A stretch of DNA of 64,000 nucleotides from Nitzschia sp. DOCU1. Taxonomy: Eukaryota > Bacillariophyta > Bacillariophyceae > Bacillariales > Bacillariaceae. The stretch is from assembly GCA_951394045.1 (NCBI GenBank), contig OX595992.1, positions 1,364,001 to 1,428,000 of the forward strand, read 5' to 3'. Made by a program: the position numbers and the translations under genes. The notes under the pieces are model-generated. The model was not told where the DNA came from. It ran no database searches and saw only the letters and a list, made by a program, of their open reading frames with translations. Below are positions 19,905 through 32,119 of this stretch, one piece after another; the first letter of the stretch is position 1; each line of letters begins with the position of its first letter.

Positions 19905-22368
19905 ATGCCAAGAGGACGTAAGAAACAAACCTATGGCGGGTCCACCCCTGTAGCAGGCCCTGTAGTAGTGCCTGCAATTGTAACCCAGCACCAAACCAAT
20001 GTAGCAGTAGCCGCCAACAATCTCACAGCAGCTGCTGGTGCCGCTGCAATGGCGGAGGCTGTCCGTGCTATCAACCTAGCACACAGGAAGCCAAACACTG
20101 CAGCTGCCTACGATCCGAAATCGCTAGAATGGAATGAATTCTGCAATGCAATGTATTCTGAGCACCCTGTAGCTTTCAGATATACAGTGGATAGTGAGAA
20201 ACTCTTTCGTTTCATCGGCTACCATGCCTTTAGAAACAAAAGACAAGGCGGGAAAAGTCGACCTGGTCGTGTCTCGTTTGACCCGTTGGAATTCAAATCG
20301 AAGGAACAGGAACTTCTCCAGCACATTGCCGCGCGCCAGGAGAACCCAGAGTACGTGTTCCCCGACCCTGAGCACCCGTTGGGTGCTGATGCAATTAACA
20401 CGTATATCAGTACAGTTCGGAGCATCTGGAGCGAACAGCGGGAAAAAGGGGCGAACAACCACAGCTGGGATGCCATCCGTGGAGATCTACGTGTAGTGCA
20501 CATGGTGAACATGGTGAAGGGCCGCAAGGCCCGAATCAAACGCGCAAGATTTGACGAGAAACTCGACCGAGATTTCCAGCCTTTTCAGTCAATGGACCAG
20601 TTTCCCATTGCTGAACAATGGCTGTGGGACTATGGCAAAGGGACGAGACAGCAATGCTTTGTAGGCTTGAGATCGCGTATGGCATTCTCATGGTGCTACC
20701 ATGCTGTTCTCCGCCAGGAGAGTCTATTTCTTGGTGAGTTGAGCGACTTGTTTAGTTTTATTCTTCGTCGTGACGATCATTCAGATCCCATGGAGGTTGT
20801 CATCCTCCAAATGAGGACAGGCAAAACTGTAGGTCGTTGCAATGATAGCCCGCAATATGGTCGCGCTATTCGCAACAAGAAAGTGTTGGAATGCCCTGTT
20901 GGCGCCCTTGCATTCTATCTATTCTACAGGTTTGCCTACAGTGGAGAAATGAGCGACAGCTGCAGGCCGGACTTTTCCGAAAATAAGGCCTGGTTTGATG
21001 TCAAACTTCTTTCAGACGGTAGTCTGAATCATAGTAAGTGCATGAAGCCACGAACTTTCACTGATGTGATAAAGAAATGCTTCGCCGAATGTCACATCTT
21101 TGCTTCCTGGGTTGGCCATTGGGGCCGCCATTGTGCAAATGCAAAAATGGAGACGATGGATGTGCCGGATGTTCAACAGATGAGGATGGGTAAGTGGGAG
21201 TATTGTTTGTGTTTTCGTTAGCAACATTGATGACTTACGTATTGTTCTCTACTGTGCTGTCGTCGAATATATTTAAAGGGCATTGGGACCACACCGTCCA
21301 TGCCAAAACATATTCGTCACAGGTAGCCATTCATGGCATGAAAGGCATGGCCGGCTACACCAAGAATGAAGACTACTACCTCCCACGCAATCGGATTGAG
21401 CCGCCTACTGAGCTAGAAAAGCAGATCTTTCCTTGGGTCGACGCGGAATTGGTTAAGTTAGAGGAAAAATTTGCGGCAGACAGCGACGATCCAAAGGCGA
21501 CAGCATGGGGCTTCCTTCGGTTTTTGAGGTCGATGAGGCGGGTCATTCTGCAGGATGCGGCGGCCATGATTGTGGAGGACCCAGGGCGGCGCAATCAGCA
21601 TCCATTCTTCCAGTTGGAGTTGTTCCATTCTGATTCCTTTGAGGCATTTGTTGGCCGGATGCGCAATCTTTTGATGGAGTCGTCAGTGCAGGCAGAGGCA
21701 AGAGGACAGATAGAGAAGGCACTTAGGGGCATGAACGCGAGATTCGACAATCTGGAGAGTAGAGTGCAGGGGGGGGGTATTCCATGGTTGCTAGCCGCCT
21801 TGAGGAGTTGGTAAGGGCACAACTTGACAATTTTCGAGTTTCAATCGCAGCTACAGTGGCAGACCAGTTGATTGTTGCAGCCGATTCGATCAGGGCAACT
21901 GGCGGCGATAGAGAGTCGAATGGTGGAGAACAAGGAGGTAGTGGAGTGGAGGAGTTGGAGGCTTCTGGTTTGGATGATCCAAGTTACTTTGGGCACAAGT
22001 TGACAACGGGATTCTGCGGTTCAGATTCCGTTTTTCGGATGTACAATGAATGGCATGGGCTAAGGGAGTTCACAGGAATTCCTGTGGATGGAGGCATTGC
22101 CGCCATTGAGGCTGCTCATGGGAGCAATTGGCGGAAAGTGGGCAAATATTGGACGGCCAAGGAGCAAAAACATTTCAGTAGGATGGGGATCATCATGAGG
22201 GGCATCGATTGTGCAGTGGCAGAAGGCCACAATTTCGCTGATGTTTGTCAGGAGCTGACACAGCACTTTACTCATGGCGGTTCCAAGTTGCTAGCAGGTT
22301 TAGCAATCTATGTTCAGGAGAAAGGTTGGGTTGAAAGGAAGAGGAGGAGGGTGGAGACCGATAACTAG
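19905..22368 (+). pseudogene. Crypton tyrosine recombinase, unit 2 (frameshift in G run)
   Basis: Exons are 19905-21189 and 21279-22368, as in unit 1. All catalytic residues through the Tyr are intact, but the G run at 21769-21777 is two bases longer. Reading shifts after about residue 592 and stops at 21814. The predicted product keeps the catalytic domain and loses the GCR1_C-like domain; the downstream frame (from 21784) still encodes that domain. It could be a true slippage mutation, a sequencing error in a homopolymer, or a site of programmed slippage. Confidence 0.8.
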
Positions 22369-22997
22369 TGGCGCTAAATTCAGTGGTCCCCTGGAGAGGG
22401 GGGTGGTGGTGGGCAAAACTTTACTCAATTATACATAACTGAATAGCAAGGATTTTGATTCTATAGTTATTTCTACTGGAGCAATTTCATAGCCTAGTAA
22501 AGATTTCAAGATTTCTGTCAATGCCATGGTCAAATTCCTGAAAAGTTTTAGTCTTGGTCCGAGCCGTTGAGGAGGGGGTGTTCCCCCAAAAAGTTAGTCT
22601 GGGAAGTCATGGATATTGTTGACTCAATGGAATGTGGAGGTGTGACGAGCGCTTTGTGTTAAATGAAGGTATCCTAAGTAGAAAGCATGTTAAAGGTGGT
22701 ACATCTTCTACATACATGTTTTGGCAACAGGGATCTTGGTACAAATGAAAAGTGTGTGGTTTTTTCCGGACCAGTACCAGAGATCACCGTTCAAATGTCT
22801 CGTAGAATGCCCAAAATGGGGTCTGAGGCTTCATTTCCGGCCCTTGGACTGTGGAAAGAGAACAGGTACATAATCTACACAAAAGACGTACAATAGACAG
22901 TGGGTTTTGTGGCATCTCAAAATTGCTAAGTACTTTAAAATTTGTATGGGTTTGCCATCTAAGTAATGATTCGGTGCAATAAATTTCAACTAAGTAT

Positions 22998-23480
22998 CTA
23001 AATGTTAAGATTGCTAAGTGACTGCCCAAGGAGACGGATCTCGGACACCAGAGAAGCTTGGACTTCCTTAAGAGACGCGACCTCCGCCTGCAAGCCTGCC
23101 ACCTTGTCCGTCAGAGCCTTGAGGTCCGACTGGTCATCTTGTGTACCCCCCTCTTCCTCCGGGGGCACCTCTTGGGGGGGAAGGACTAGATGGACTTGTC
23201 GTACCTTTGCTACCGATGTTTTGAGCACAAGGATCGTCATTCCAGAATGAGGACCTTCATCCAGCCTCACATGCAGCTTCATTGGCGTCACCCTGATGAC
23301 AATGCCAATGTTGCATGCAGTGTTTGGCTTTTTTTTGTACGTACCACGTACGATTTTCACTCTGTCACCAACCCTCATGGTGGATGATTCCAATGCGATG
23401 GACTTCGACGATTTGTGACAAATTTGGGGGCCAGAGCACTGGCTGGCGCGCGAGGAGTTTCCCTCCAAAAATGTCCACAT
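22998..23480 (-). CDS. Crypton accessory KOW/coiled-coil protein, unit 2
   Basis: Same 160-residue protein as in unit 1, with no change in the reading frame: KOW-like GDRVKIVRGTY motif, acidic hinge and C-terminal coiled coil. It stays intact although the recombinase of this unit is broken, so it could still be supplied by this copy. Confidence 0.72.
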   Translation of the reverse strand: MWTFLEGNSSRASQCSGPQICHKSSKSIALESSTMRVGDRVKIVRGTYKKKPNTACNIGIVIRVTPMKLHVRLDEGPHSGMTILVLKTSVAKVRQVHLVLPPQEVPPEEEGGTQDDQSDLKALTDKVAGLQAEVASLKEVQASLVSEIRLLGQSLSNLNI

Positions 23481-23751
23481 TCGGTTGGTAAATGACAGTT
23501 ATTTTTGTTGCACGCCGGCGGTGCCGGCACGCGCTTTCCAAGTCAACGGCTTGTAAAGCAGAGCGCGCAAATTTACTTATGCATGAGAGCAGGCATGCCC
23601 CTTTGCATAAATGTAAAGGTGTTTACGTTAAGTATTTTTTGCTGGTATTATTTGTAAAGGTACCTACGGAGTCTAGCCGCAGGCTAGACTCCACCGCAAC
23701 ACCACGCGATAAGCCCTAGACGCGGTGTTAGACTAAGGATAAATAATCTTT

Positions 23752-23757
23752 CATTAT
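23752..23757. repeat. Junction core hexamer CATTAT, unit 2/3
   Basis: A single hexamer between units 2 and 3, flanked as at the other junctions. Confidence 0.75.
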
Positions 23758-24091
23758 AGGGAGCTGAGTCTAAAATCCTGGGCGCAGAAACCGCGCGATT
23801 TAGACCTCAAGTCTCAATTCTAACGCAAATAAAGGCCTTTATTTGCGATGGGTACGTATTTAGGGCTGTAGAATCAATACCGAGTCTAGCTCACCTTCGC
23901 AAATAAAGGCACTTATTCGCCATCATTCGACGTCACGACCGCTCCGTCGTGACGTCCCACCCAGAGTTCAAAACCATGCCGGCGTGCCCGTCGAAACGGT
24001 CCGATCCGAGCAAGTCTCCCGCCAAGATCCCGATGAGTGTCTTCCATTTTCGTCGTCGCAAACACATTCGCATCGCATTGCATTGTCAACC

Positions 24092-26551
24092 ATGCCAAGA
24101 GGACGTAAGAAACAAACCTATGGCGGGTCCACCCCTATAGCAGGCCCTGTAGTAGTGCCTGCAATTGTAACCCAGCACCAAACCAATGTAGCAGTAGCCG
24201 CCAACAATCTCACAGCAGCTGCTGGTGCCGCTGCAATGGCGGAGGCTGTCCGTGCTATCAACCTAGCACACAGGAAGCCAAACACTGCAGCTGCCTACGA
24301 TCCGAAATCGCTAGAATGGAATGAATTCTGCAATGCAATGTATTCTGAGCACCCTGTAGCTTTCAGATATACAGTGGATAGTGAGAAACTCTTTCGTTTC
24401 ATCGGCTACCATGCCTTTAGAAACAAAAGACAAGGCGGGAAAAGTCGACCTGGTCGTGTCTCGTTTGACCCGTTGGAATTCAAATCGAAGGAACAGGAAC
24501 TTCTCCAGCACATTGCCGCGCGCCAGGAGAACCCAGAGTACGTGTTCCCCGACCCTGAGCACCCGTTGGGTGCTGATGCAATTAACACGTATATCAGTAC
24601 AGTTCGGAGCATCTGGAGCGAACAGCGGGAAAAAGGGGCGAACAACCACAGCTGGGATGCCATCCATGGAGATCTACGTGTAGTGCACATGGTGAACATG
24701 GTGAAGGGCCGCAAGGCCCGAATCAAACGCAAGATTTGACGAGAAACTCGACCGAGATTTCCAGCCTTTTCAGTCAATGGACCAGTTTCCCATTGCTGAA
24801 CAATGGCTGTGGGACTATGGCAAAGGGACGAGACAGCAATGCTTTGTAGGCTTGAGATCGCGTATGGCATTCTCATGGTGCTACCATGCTGTTCTCCGCC
24901 AGGAGAGTCTATTTCTTGGTGAGTTGAGCGACTTGTTTAGTTTTATTCTTCGTCGTGACGATCATTCAGATCCCATGGAGGTTGTCATCCTCCAAATGAG
25001 GACAGGCAAAACTGTAGGTCGTTGCAATGATAGCCCGCAATATGGTCGCGCTATTCGCAACAAGAAAGTGTTGGAATGCCCTGTTGGCGCCCTTGCATTC
25101 TATCTATTCTACAGGTTTGCCTACAGTGGAGAAATGAGCGACAGCTGCAGGCCGGACTTTTCCGAAAATAAGGCCTGGTTTGATGTCAAACTTCTTTCAG
25201 ACGGTAGTCTGAATCATAGTAAGTGCATGAAGCCACGAACTTTCACTGATGTGATAAAGAAATGCTTCGCCGAATGTCACATCTTTGCTTCCTGGGTTGG
25301 CCATTGGGGCCGCCATTGTGCAAATGCAAAAATGGAGACGATGGATGTGCCGGATGTTCAACAGATGAGGATGGGTAAGTGGGAGTATTGTTTGTGTTTT
25401 CGTTAGCAACATTGATGACTTACGTATTGTTCTCTACTGTGCTGTCGTCGAATATATTTAAAGGGCATTGGGACCACACCGTCCATGCCAAAACATATTC
25501 GTCACAGGTAGCCATTCATGGCATGAAAGGCATGGCCGGCTACACCAAGAATGAAGACTACTACCTCCCACGCAATCGGATTGAGCCGCCTACTGAGCTA
25601 GAAAAGCAGATCTTTCCTTGGGTCGACGCGGAATTGGTTAAGTTAGAGGAAAAATTTGCGGCAGACAGCGACGATCCAAAGGCGACAGCATGGGGCTTCC
25701 TTCGGTTTTTGAGGTCGATGAGGCGGGTCATTCTGCAGGATGCGGCGGCCATGATTGTGGAGGACCCAGGGCGGCGCAATCAGCATCCATTCTTCCAGTT
25801 GGAGTTGTTCCATTCTGATTCCTTTGAGGCATTTGTTGGCCGGATGCGCAATCTTTTGATGGAGTCGTCAGTGCAGGCAGAGGCAAGAGGACAGATAGAG
25901 AAGGCACTTAGGGGCATGAACGCGAGATTCGACAATCTGGAGAGTAGAGTGCAGGGGGGGTATTCCATGGTTGCTAGCCGCCTTGAGGAGTTGGTAAGGG
26001 CACAACTTGACAATTTTCGAGTTTCAATCGCAGCTACAGTGGCAGACCAGTTGATTGTTGCAGCCGATTCGATCAGGGCAACTGGCGGCGATAGAGAGTC
26101 GAATGGTGGAGAACAAGGAGGTAGTGGAGTGGAGGAGTTGGAGGCTTCTGGTTTGGATGATCCAAGTTACTTTGGGCACAAGTTGACAACGGGATTCTGC
26201 GGTTCAGATTCCGTTTTTCGGATGTACAATGAATGGCATGGGCTAAGGGAGTTCACAGGAATTCCTGTGGATGGAGGCATTGCCGCCATTGAGGCTGCTC
26301 ATGGGAGCAATTGGCGGAAAGTGGGCAAATATTGGACGGCCAAGGAGCAAAAACATTTCAGTAGGATGGGGATCATCATGAGGGGCATCGATTGTGCAGT
26401 GGCAGAAGGCCACAATTTCGCTGATGTTTGTCAGGAGCTGACACAGCACTTTACTCATGGCGGTTCCAAGTCGCTAGCAGGTTTAGCAATCTATGTTCAG
26501 GAGAAAGGTTGGGTTGAAAGGAAGAGGAGGAGGGTGGAGACCGATAACTAG
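24092..26551 (+). pseudogene. Crypton tyrosine recombinase, unit 3 (2-bp deletion in exon 1)
   Basis: Exons correspond to 24092-25374 and 25464-26551. The 2-bp deletion near 24729 shifts the frame after RKARIKR and causes a stop at 24739, before the catalytic Arg, so the product should be inactive. The rest of the gene, including the second catalytic half, intron and GCR1_C-like domain, is otherwise preserved, so the lesion is recent. Confidence 0.85.
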
Positions 26552-27180
26552 TGGCGCTAAATTCAGTGGTCCCCTGGAGAGGGGGGTGGTGGTGGGCAAA
26601 ACTTTACTCAATTATACATAACTGAATAGCAAGGATTTTGATTCTATAGTTATTTCTACTGGAGCAATTTCATAGCCTAGTAAAGATTTCAAGATTTCTG
26701 TCAATGCCATGGTCAAATTCCTGAAAAGTTTTAGTCTTGGTCCGAGCCGTTGAGGAGGGGGTGTTCCCCCAAAAAGTTAGTCTGGGAAGTCATGGATATT
26801 GTTGACTCAATGGAATGTGGAGGTGTGACGAGCGCTTTGTGTTAAATGAAGGTATCCTAAGTAGAAAGCATGTTAAAGGTGGTACATCTTCTACATACAT
26901 GTTTTGGCAACAGGGATCTTGGTACAAATGAAAAGTGTGTGGTTTTTTCCGGACCAGTACCAGAGATCACCGTTCAAATGTCTCGTAGAATGCCCAAAAT
27001 GGGGTCTGAGGCTTCATTTCCGGCCCTTGGACTGTGGAAAGAGAACAGGTACATAATCTACACAAAAGACGTACAATAGACAGTGGGTTTTGTGGCATCT
27101 CAAAATTGCTAAGTACTTTAAAATTTGTATGGGTTTGCCATCTAAGTAATGATTCGGTGCAATAAATTTCAACTAAGTAT

Positions 27181-27663
27181 CTAAATGTTAAGATTGCTAA
27201 GTGACTGCCCAAGGAGACGGATCTCGGACACCAGAGAAGCTTGGACTTCCTTAAGAGACGCGACCTCCGCCTGCAAGCCTGCCACCTTGTCCGTCAGAGC
27301 CTTGAGGTCCGACTGGTCATCTTGTGTACCCCCCTCTTCCTCCGGGGGCACCTCTTGGGGGGGAAGGACTAGATGGACTTGTCGTACCTTTGCTACCGAT
27401 GTTTTGAGCACAAGGATCGTCATTCCAGAATGAGGACCTTCATCCAGCCTCACATGCAGCTTCATTGGCGTCACCCTGATGACAATGCCAATGTTGCATG
27501 CAGTGTTTGGCTTTTTTTTGTACGTACCACGTACGATTTTCACTCTGTCACCAACCCTCATGGTGGATGATTCCAATGCGATGGACTTCGACGATTTGTG
27601 ACAAATTTGGGGGCCAGAGCACTGGCTGGCGCGCGAGGAGTTTCCCTCCAAAAATGTCCACAT
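27181..27663 (-). CDS. Crypton accessory KOW/coiled-coil protein, unit 3
   Basis: Identical in frame and length (160 residues) to the unit 1 protein, with KOW-like motif and coiled coil. Intact in a unit whose recombinase is broken. Confidence 0.72.
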   Translation of the reverse strand: MWTFLEGNSSRASQCSGPQICHKSSKSIALESSTMRVGDRVKIVRGTYKKKPNTACNIGIVIRVTPMKLHVRLDEGPHSGMTILVLKTSVAKVRQVHLVLPPQEVPPEEEGGTQDDQSDLKALTDKVAGLQAEVASLKEVQASLVSEIRLLGQSLSNLNI

Positions 27664-27934
27664 TCGGTTGGTAAATGACAGTTATTTTTGTTGCACGCCG
27701 GCGGTGCCGGCGCGCGCTTTCCAAGTCAACGGCTTGTAAAGCAGAGCGCGCAAATTTACTTATGCATGAGAGCAGGCATGCCCCTTTGCATAAATGTAAA
27801 GGTGTTTACGTTAAGTATTTTTTGCTGGTATTATTTGTAAAGGTACCTACGGAGTCTAGCCGCAGGCTAGACTCCACCGCAACACCACGCGATAAGCCCT
27901 AGACGCGGTGTTAGACTAAGGATAAATAATCTTT

Positions 27935-27940
27935 CATTAT
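27935..27940. repeat. Junction core hexamer CATTAT, unit 3/4
   Basis: A single hexamer between units 3 and 4. Confidence 0.75.
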
Positions 27941-28274
27941 AGGGAGCTGAGTCTAAAATCCTGGGCGCAGAAACCGCGCGATTTAGACCTCAAGTCTCAA
28001 TTCTAACGCAAATAAAGGCCTTTATTTGCGATGGGTACGTATTTAGGGCTGTAGAATCAATACCGAGTCTAGCTCACCTTCGCAAATAAAGGCACTTATT
28101 CGCCATCATTCGACGTCACGACCGCTCCGTCGTGACGTCCCACCCAGAGTTCAAAACCATGCCGGCGTGCCCGTCGAAACGGTCCGATCCGAGCAAGTCT
28201 CCCGCCAAGATCCCGATGAGCGTCTTCCATTTTCGTCGTCGCAAACACATTCGCATCGCATTGCATTGTCAACC

Positions 28275-30736
28275 ATGCCAAGAGGACGTAAGAAACAAAC
28301 CTATGGCGGGTCCACCCCTGTAGCAGGCCCTGTAGTAGTGCCTGCAATTGTAACCCAGCACCAAACCAATGTAGCAGTAGCCGCCAACAATCTCACAGCA
28401 GCTGCTGGTGCCGCTGCAATGGCGGAGGCTGTCCGTGCTATCAACCTAGCACACAGGAAGCCAAACACTGCAGCTGCCTACGATCCGAAATCGCTAGAAT
28501 GGAATGAATTCTGCAATGCAATGTATTCTGAGCACCCTGTAGCTTTCAGATATACAGTGGATAGTGAGAAACTCTTTCGTTTCATCGGCTACCATGCCTT
28601 TAGAAACAAAAGACAAGGCGGGAAAAGTCGACCTGGTCGTGTCTCGTTTGACCCGTTGGAATTCAAATCGAAGGAACAGGAACTTCTCCAGCACATTGCC
28701 GCGCGCCAGGAGAACCCAGAGTACGTGTTCCCCGACCCTGAGCACCCGTTGGGTGCTGATGCAATTAACACGTATATCAGTACAGTTCGGAGCATCTGGA
28801 GCGAACAGCGGGAAAAAGGGGCGAACAACCACAGCTGGGATGCCATCCGTGGAGATCTACGTGTAGTGCACATGGTGAACATGGTGAATGGCCGCAAGGC
28901 CCGAATCAAACGCGCAAGATTTGACGAGAAACTCGACCGAGATTTCCAGCCTTTTCAGTCAATGGACCAGTTTCCCATTGCTGAACAATGGCTGTGGGAC
29001 TATGGCAAAGGGACGAGACAGCAATGCTTTGTAGGCTTGAGATCGCGTATGGCATTCTCATGGTGCTACCATGCTGTTCTCCGCCAGGAGAGTCTATTTC
29101 TTGGTGAGTTGAGCGACTTGTTTAGTTTTATTCTTCGTCGTGACGATCATTCAGATCCCATGGAGGTTGTCATCCTCCAAATGAGGACAGGCAAAACTGT
29201 AGGTCGTTGCAATGATAGCCCGCAATATGGTCGCGCTATTCGCAACAAGAAAGTGTTGGAATGCCCTGTTGGCGCCCTTGCATTCTATCTATTCTACAGG
29301 TTTGCCTACAGTGGAGAAATGAGCGACAGCTGCAGGCCGGACTTTTCCGAAAATAAGGCCTGGTTTGATGTCAAACTTCTTTCAGACGGTAGTCTGAATC
29401 ATAGTAAGTGCATGAAGCCACGAACTTTCACTGATGTGATAAAGAAATGCTTCGCCGAATGTCACATCTTTGCTTCCTGGGTTGGCCATTGGGGCCGCCA
29501 TTGTGCAAATGCAAAAATGGAGACGATGGATGTGCCGGATGTTCAACAGATGAGGATGGGTAAGTGGGAGTATTGTTTGTGTTTTCGTTAGCAACATTGA
29601 TGACTTACGTATTGTTCTCTACTGTGCTGTCGTCGAATATATTTAAAGGGCATTGGGACCACACCGTCCATGCCAAAACATATTCGTCACAGGTAGCCAT
29701 TCATGGCATGAAAGGCATGGCCGGCTACACCAAGAATGAAGACTACTACCTCCCACGCAATCGGATTGAGCCGCCTACTGAGCTAGAAAAGCAGATCTTT
29801 CCTTGGGTCGACGCGGAATTGGTTAAGTTAGAGGAAAAATTTGCGGCAGACAGCGACGATCCAAAGGCGACAGCATGGGGCTTCCTTCGGTTTTTGAGGT
29901 CGATGAGGCGGGTCATTCTGCAGGATGCGGCGGCCATGATTGTGGAGGACCCAGGGCGGCGCAATCAGCATCCATTCTTCCAGTTGGAGTTGTTCCATTC
30001 TGATTCCTTTGAGGCATTTGTTGGCCGGATGCGCAATCTTTTGATGGAGTCGTCAGTGCAGGCAGAGGCAAGAGGACAGATAGAGAAGGCACTTAGGGGC
30101 ATGAACGCGAGATTCGACAATCTGGAGAGTAGAGTGCAGGGGGGGTATTCCATGGTTGCTAGCCGCCTTGAGGAGTTGGTAAGGGCACAACTTGACAATT
30201 TTCGAGTTTCAATCGCAGCTACAGTGGCAGACCAGTTGATTGTTGCAGCCGATTCGATCAGGGCAACTGGCGGCGATAGAGAGTCGAATGGTGGAGAACA
30301 AGGAGGTAGTGGAGTGGAGGAGTTGGAGGCTTCTGGTTTGGATGATCCAAGTTACTTTGGGCACAAGTTGACAACGGGATTCTGCGGTTCAGATTCCGTT
30401 TTTCGGATGTACAATGAATGGCATGGGCTAAGGGAGTTCACAGGAATTCCTGTGGATGGAGGCATTGCCGCCATTGAGGCTGCTCATGGGAGCAATTGGC
30501 GGAAAGTGGGCAAATATTGGACGGCCAAGGAGCAAAAACATTTCAGTAGGATGGGGATCATCATGAGGGGCATCGATTGTGCAGTGGCAGAAGGCCACAA
30601 TTTCGCTGATGTTTGTCAGGAGCTGACACAGCACTTTACTCATGGCGGTTCCAAGTCGCTAGCAGGTTTAGCAATCTATGTTCAGGAGAAAGGTTGGGTT
30701 GAAAGGAAGAGGAGGAGGGTGGAGACCGATAACTAG
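28275..30736 (+). CDS. Crypton tyrosine recombinase, unit 4 (intact)
   Basis: Exons 28275-29559 and 29649-30736; the 89-bp intron 29560-29648 matches unit 1. The 790-residue product retains Arg270, HWGR 405-408, Trp431, Tyr440 and the GCR1_C-like domain. Lys to Asn at residue 205 lies in the linker before the catalytic domain and is not a known catalytic position. With unit 1 it is one of two potentially active recombinase genes, located at the two ends of the array. Confidence 0.9.
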
Positions 30737-31365
30737 TGGCGCTAAATTCAGTGGTCCCCTGGAGAGGGGGGTGGTGGTGGGCAAAACTTTACTCAATTAT
30801 ACATAACTGAATAGCAAGGATTTTGATTCTATAGTTATTTCTACTGGAGCAATTTCATAGCCTAGTAAAGATTTCAAGATTTCTGTCAATGCCATGGTCA
30901 AATTCCTGAAAAGTTTTAGTCTTGGTCCGAGCCGTTGAGGAGGGGGTGTTCCCCCAAAAAGTTAGTCTGGGAAGTCATGGATATTGTTGACTCAATGGAA
31001 TGTGGAGGTGTGACGAGCGCTTTGTGTTAAATGAAGGTATCCTAAGTAGAAAGCATGTTAAAGGTGGTACATCTTCTACATACATGTTTTGGCAACAGGG
31101 ATCTTGGTACAAATGAAAAGTGTGTGGTTTTTTCCGGACCAGTACCAGAGATCACCGTTCAAATGTCTCGTAGAATGCCCAAAATGGGGTCTGAGGCTTC
31201 ATTTCCGGCCCTTGGACTGTGGAAAGAGAACAGGTACATAATCTACACAAAAGACGTACAATAGACAGTGGGTTTTGTGGCATCTCAAAATTGCTAAGTA
31301 CTTTAAAATTTGTATGGGTTTGCCATCTAAGTAATGATTCGGTGCAATAAATTTCAACTAAGTAT

Positions 31366-31848
31366 CTAAATGTTAAGATTGCTAAGTGACTGCCCAAGGA
31401 GACGGATCTCGGACACCAGAGAAGCTTGGACTTCCTTAAGAGACGCGACCTCCGCCTGCAAGCCTGCCACCTTGTCCGTCAGAGCCTTGAGGTCCGACTG
31501 GTCATCTTGTGTACCCCCCTCTTCCTCCGGGGGCACCTCTTGGGGGGGAAGGACTAGATGGACTTGTCGTACCTTTGCTACCGATGTTTTGAGCACAAGG
31601 ATCGTCATTCCAGAATGAGGACCTTCATCCAGCCTCACATGCAGCTTCATTGGCGTCACCCTGATGACAATGCCAATGTTGCATGCAGTGTTTGGCTTTT
31701 TTTTGTACGTACCACGTACGATTTTCACTCTGTCACCAACCCTCATGGTGGATGATTCCAATGCGATGGACTTCGACGATTTGTGACAAATTTGGGGGCC
31801 AGAGCACTGGCTGGCGCGCGAGGAGTTTCCCTCCAAAAATGTCCACAT
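31366..31848 (-). CDS. Crypton accessory KOW/coiled-coil protein, unit 4
   Basis: The fourth intact 160-residue copy, same sequence as unit 1. Unlike the other three, its upstream side faces host DNA beyond the right edge instead of another unit's 5' end, so its promoter context is truncated after about 270 bp. Confidence 0.72.
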   Translation of the reverse strand: MWTFLEGNSSRASQCSGPQICHKSSKSIALESSTMRVGDRVKIVRGTYKKKPNTACNIGIVIRVTPMKLHVRLDEGPHSGMTILVLKTSVAKVRQVHLVLPPQEVPPEEEGGTQDDQSDLKALTDKVAGLQAEVASLKEVQASLVSEIRLLGQSLSNLNI

Positions 31849-32119
31849 TCGGTTGGTAAATGACAGTTATTTTTGTTGCACGCCGGCGGTGCCGGCGCGC
31901 GCTTTCCAAGTCAACGGCTTGTAAAGCAGAGCGCGCAAATTTACTTATGCATGAGAGCAGGCATGCCCCTTTGCATAAATGTAAAGGTGTTTACGTTAAG
32001 TATTTTTTGCTGGTATTATTTGTAAAGGTACCTACGGAGTCTAGCCGCAGGCTAGACTCCACCGCAACACCACGCGATAAGCCCTAGACGCGGTGTTAGA
32101 CTAAGGATAAATAATCTTT

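Larger units (their letters stand above)
19566..23752 (+). mobile_element. Crypton unit 2 (recombinase frameshifted)
   Basis: A 4187-bp unit with the same gene order as unit 1. It differs by two extra G in a G run (21769-21777, nine G instead of seven), a C to T change giving Ser to Leu late in the recombinase, and a G to A change in the GC-rich inverted repeat near 23529. Confidence 0.92.
23753..27935 (+). mobile_element. Crypton unit 3 (recombinase frameshifted)
   Basis: A 4183-bp unit. It lacks two bases of a GCGC stretch (about 24729, CGCAAG instead of CGCGCAAG) and has three further coding differences: Arg to Cys in the 5' leader frame, Val to Ile near 24137, and Arg to His near 24666. 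It is the most diverged of the four. Confidence 0.92.
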
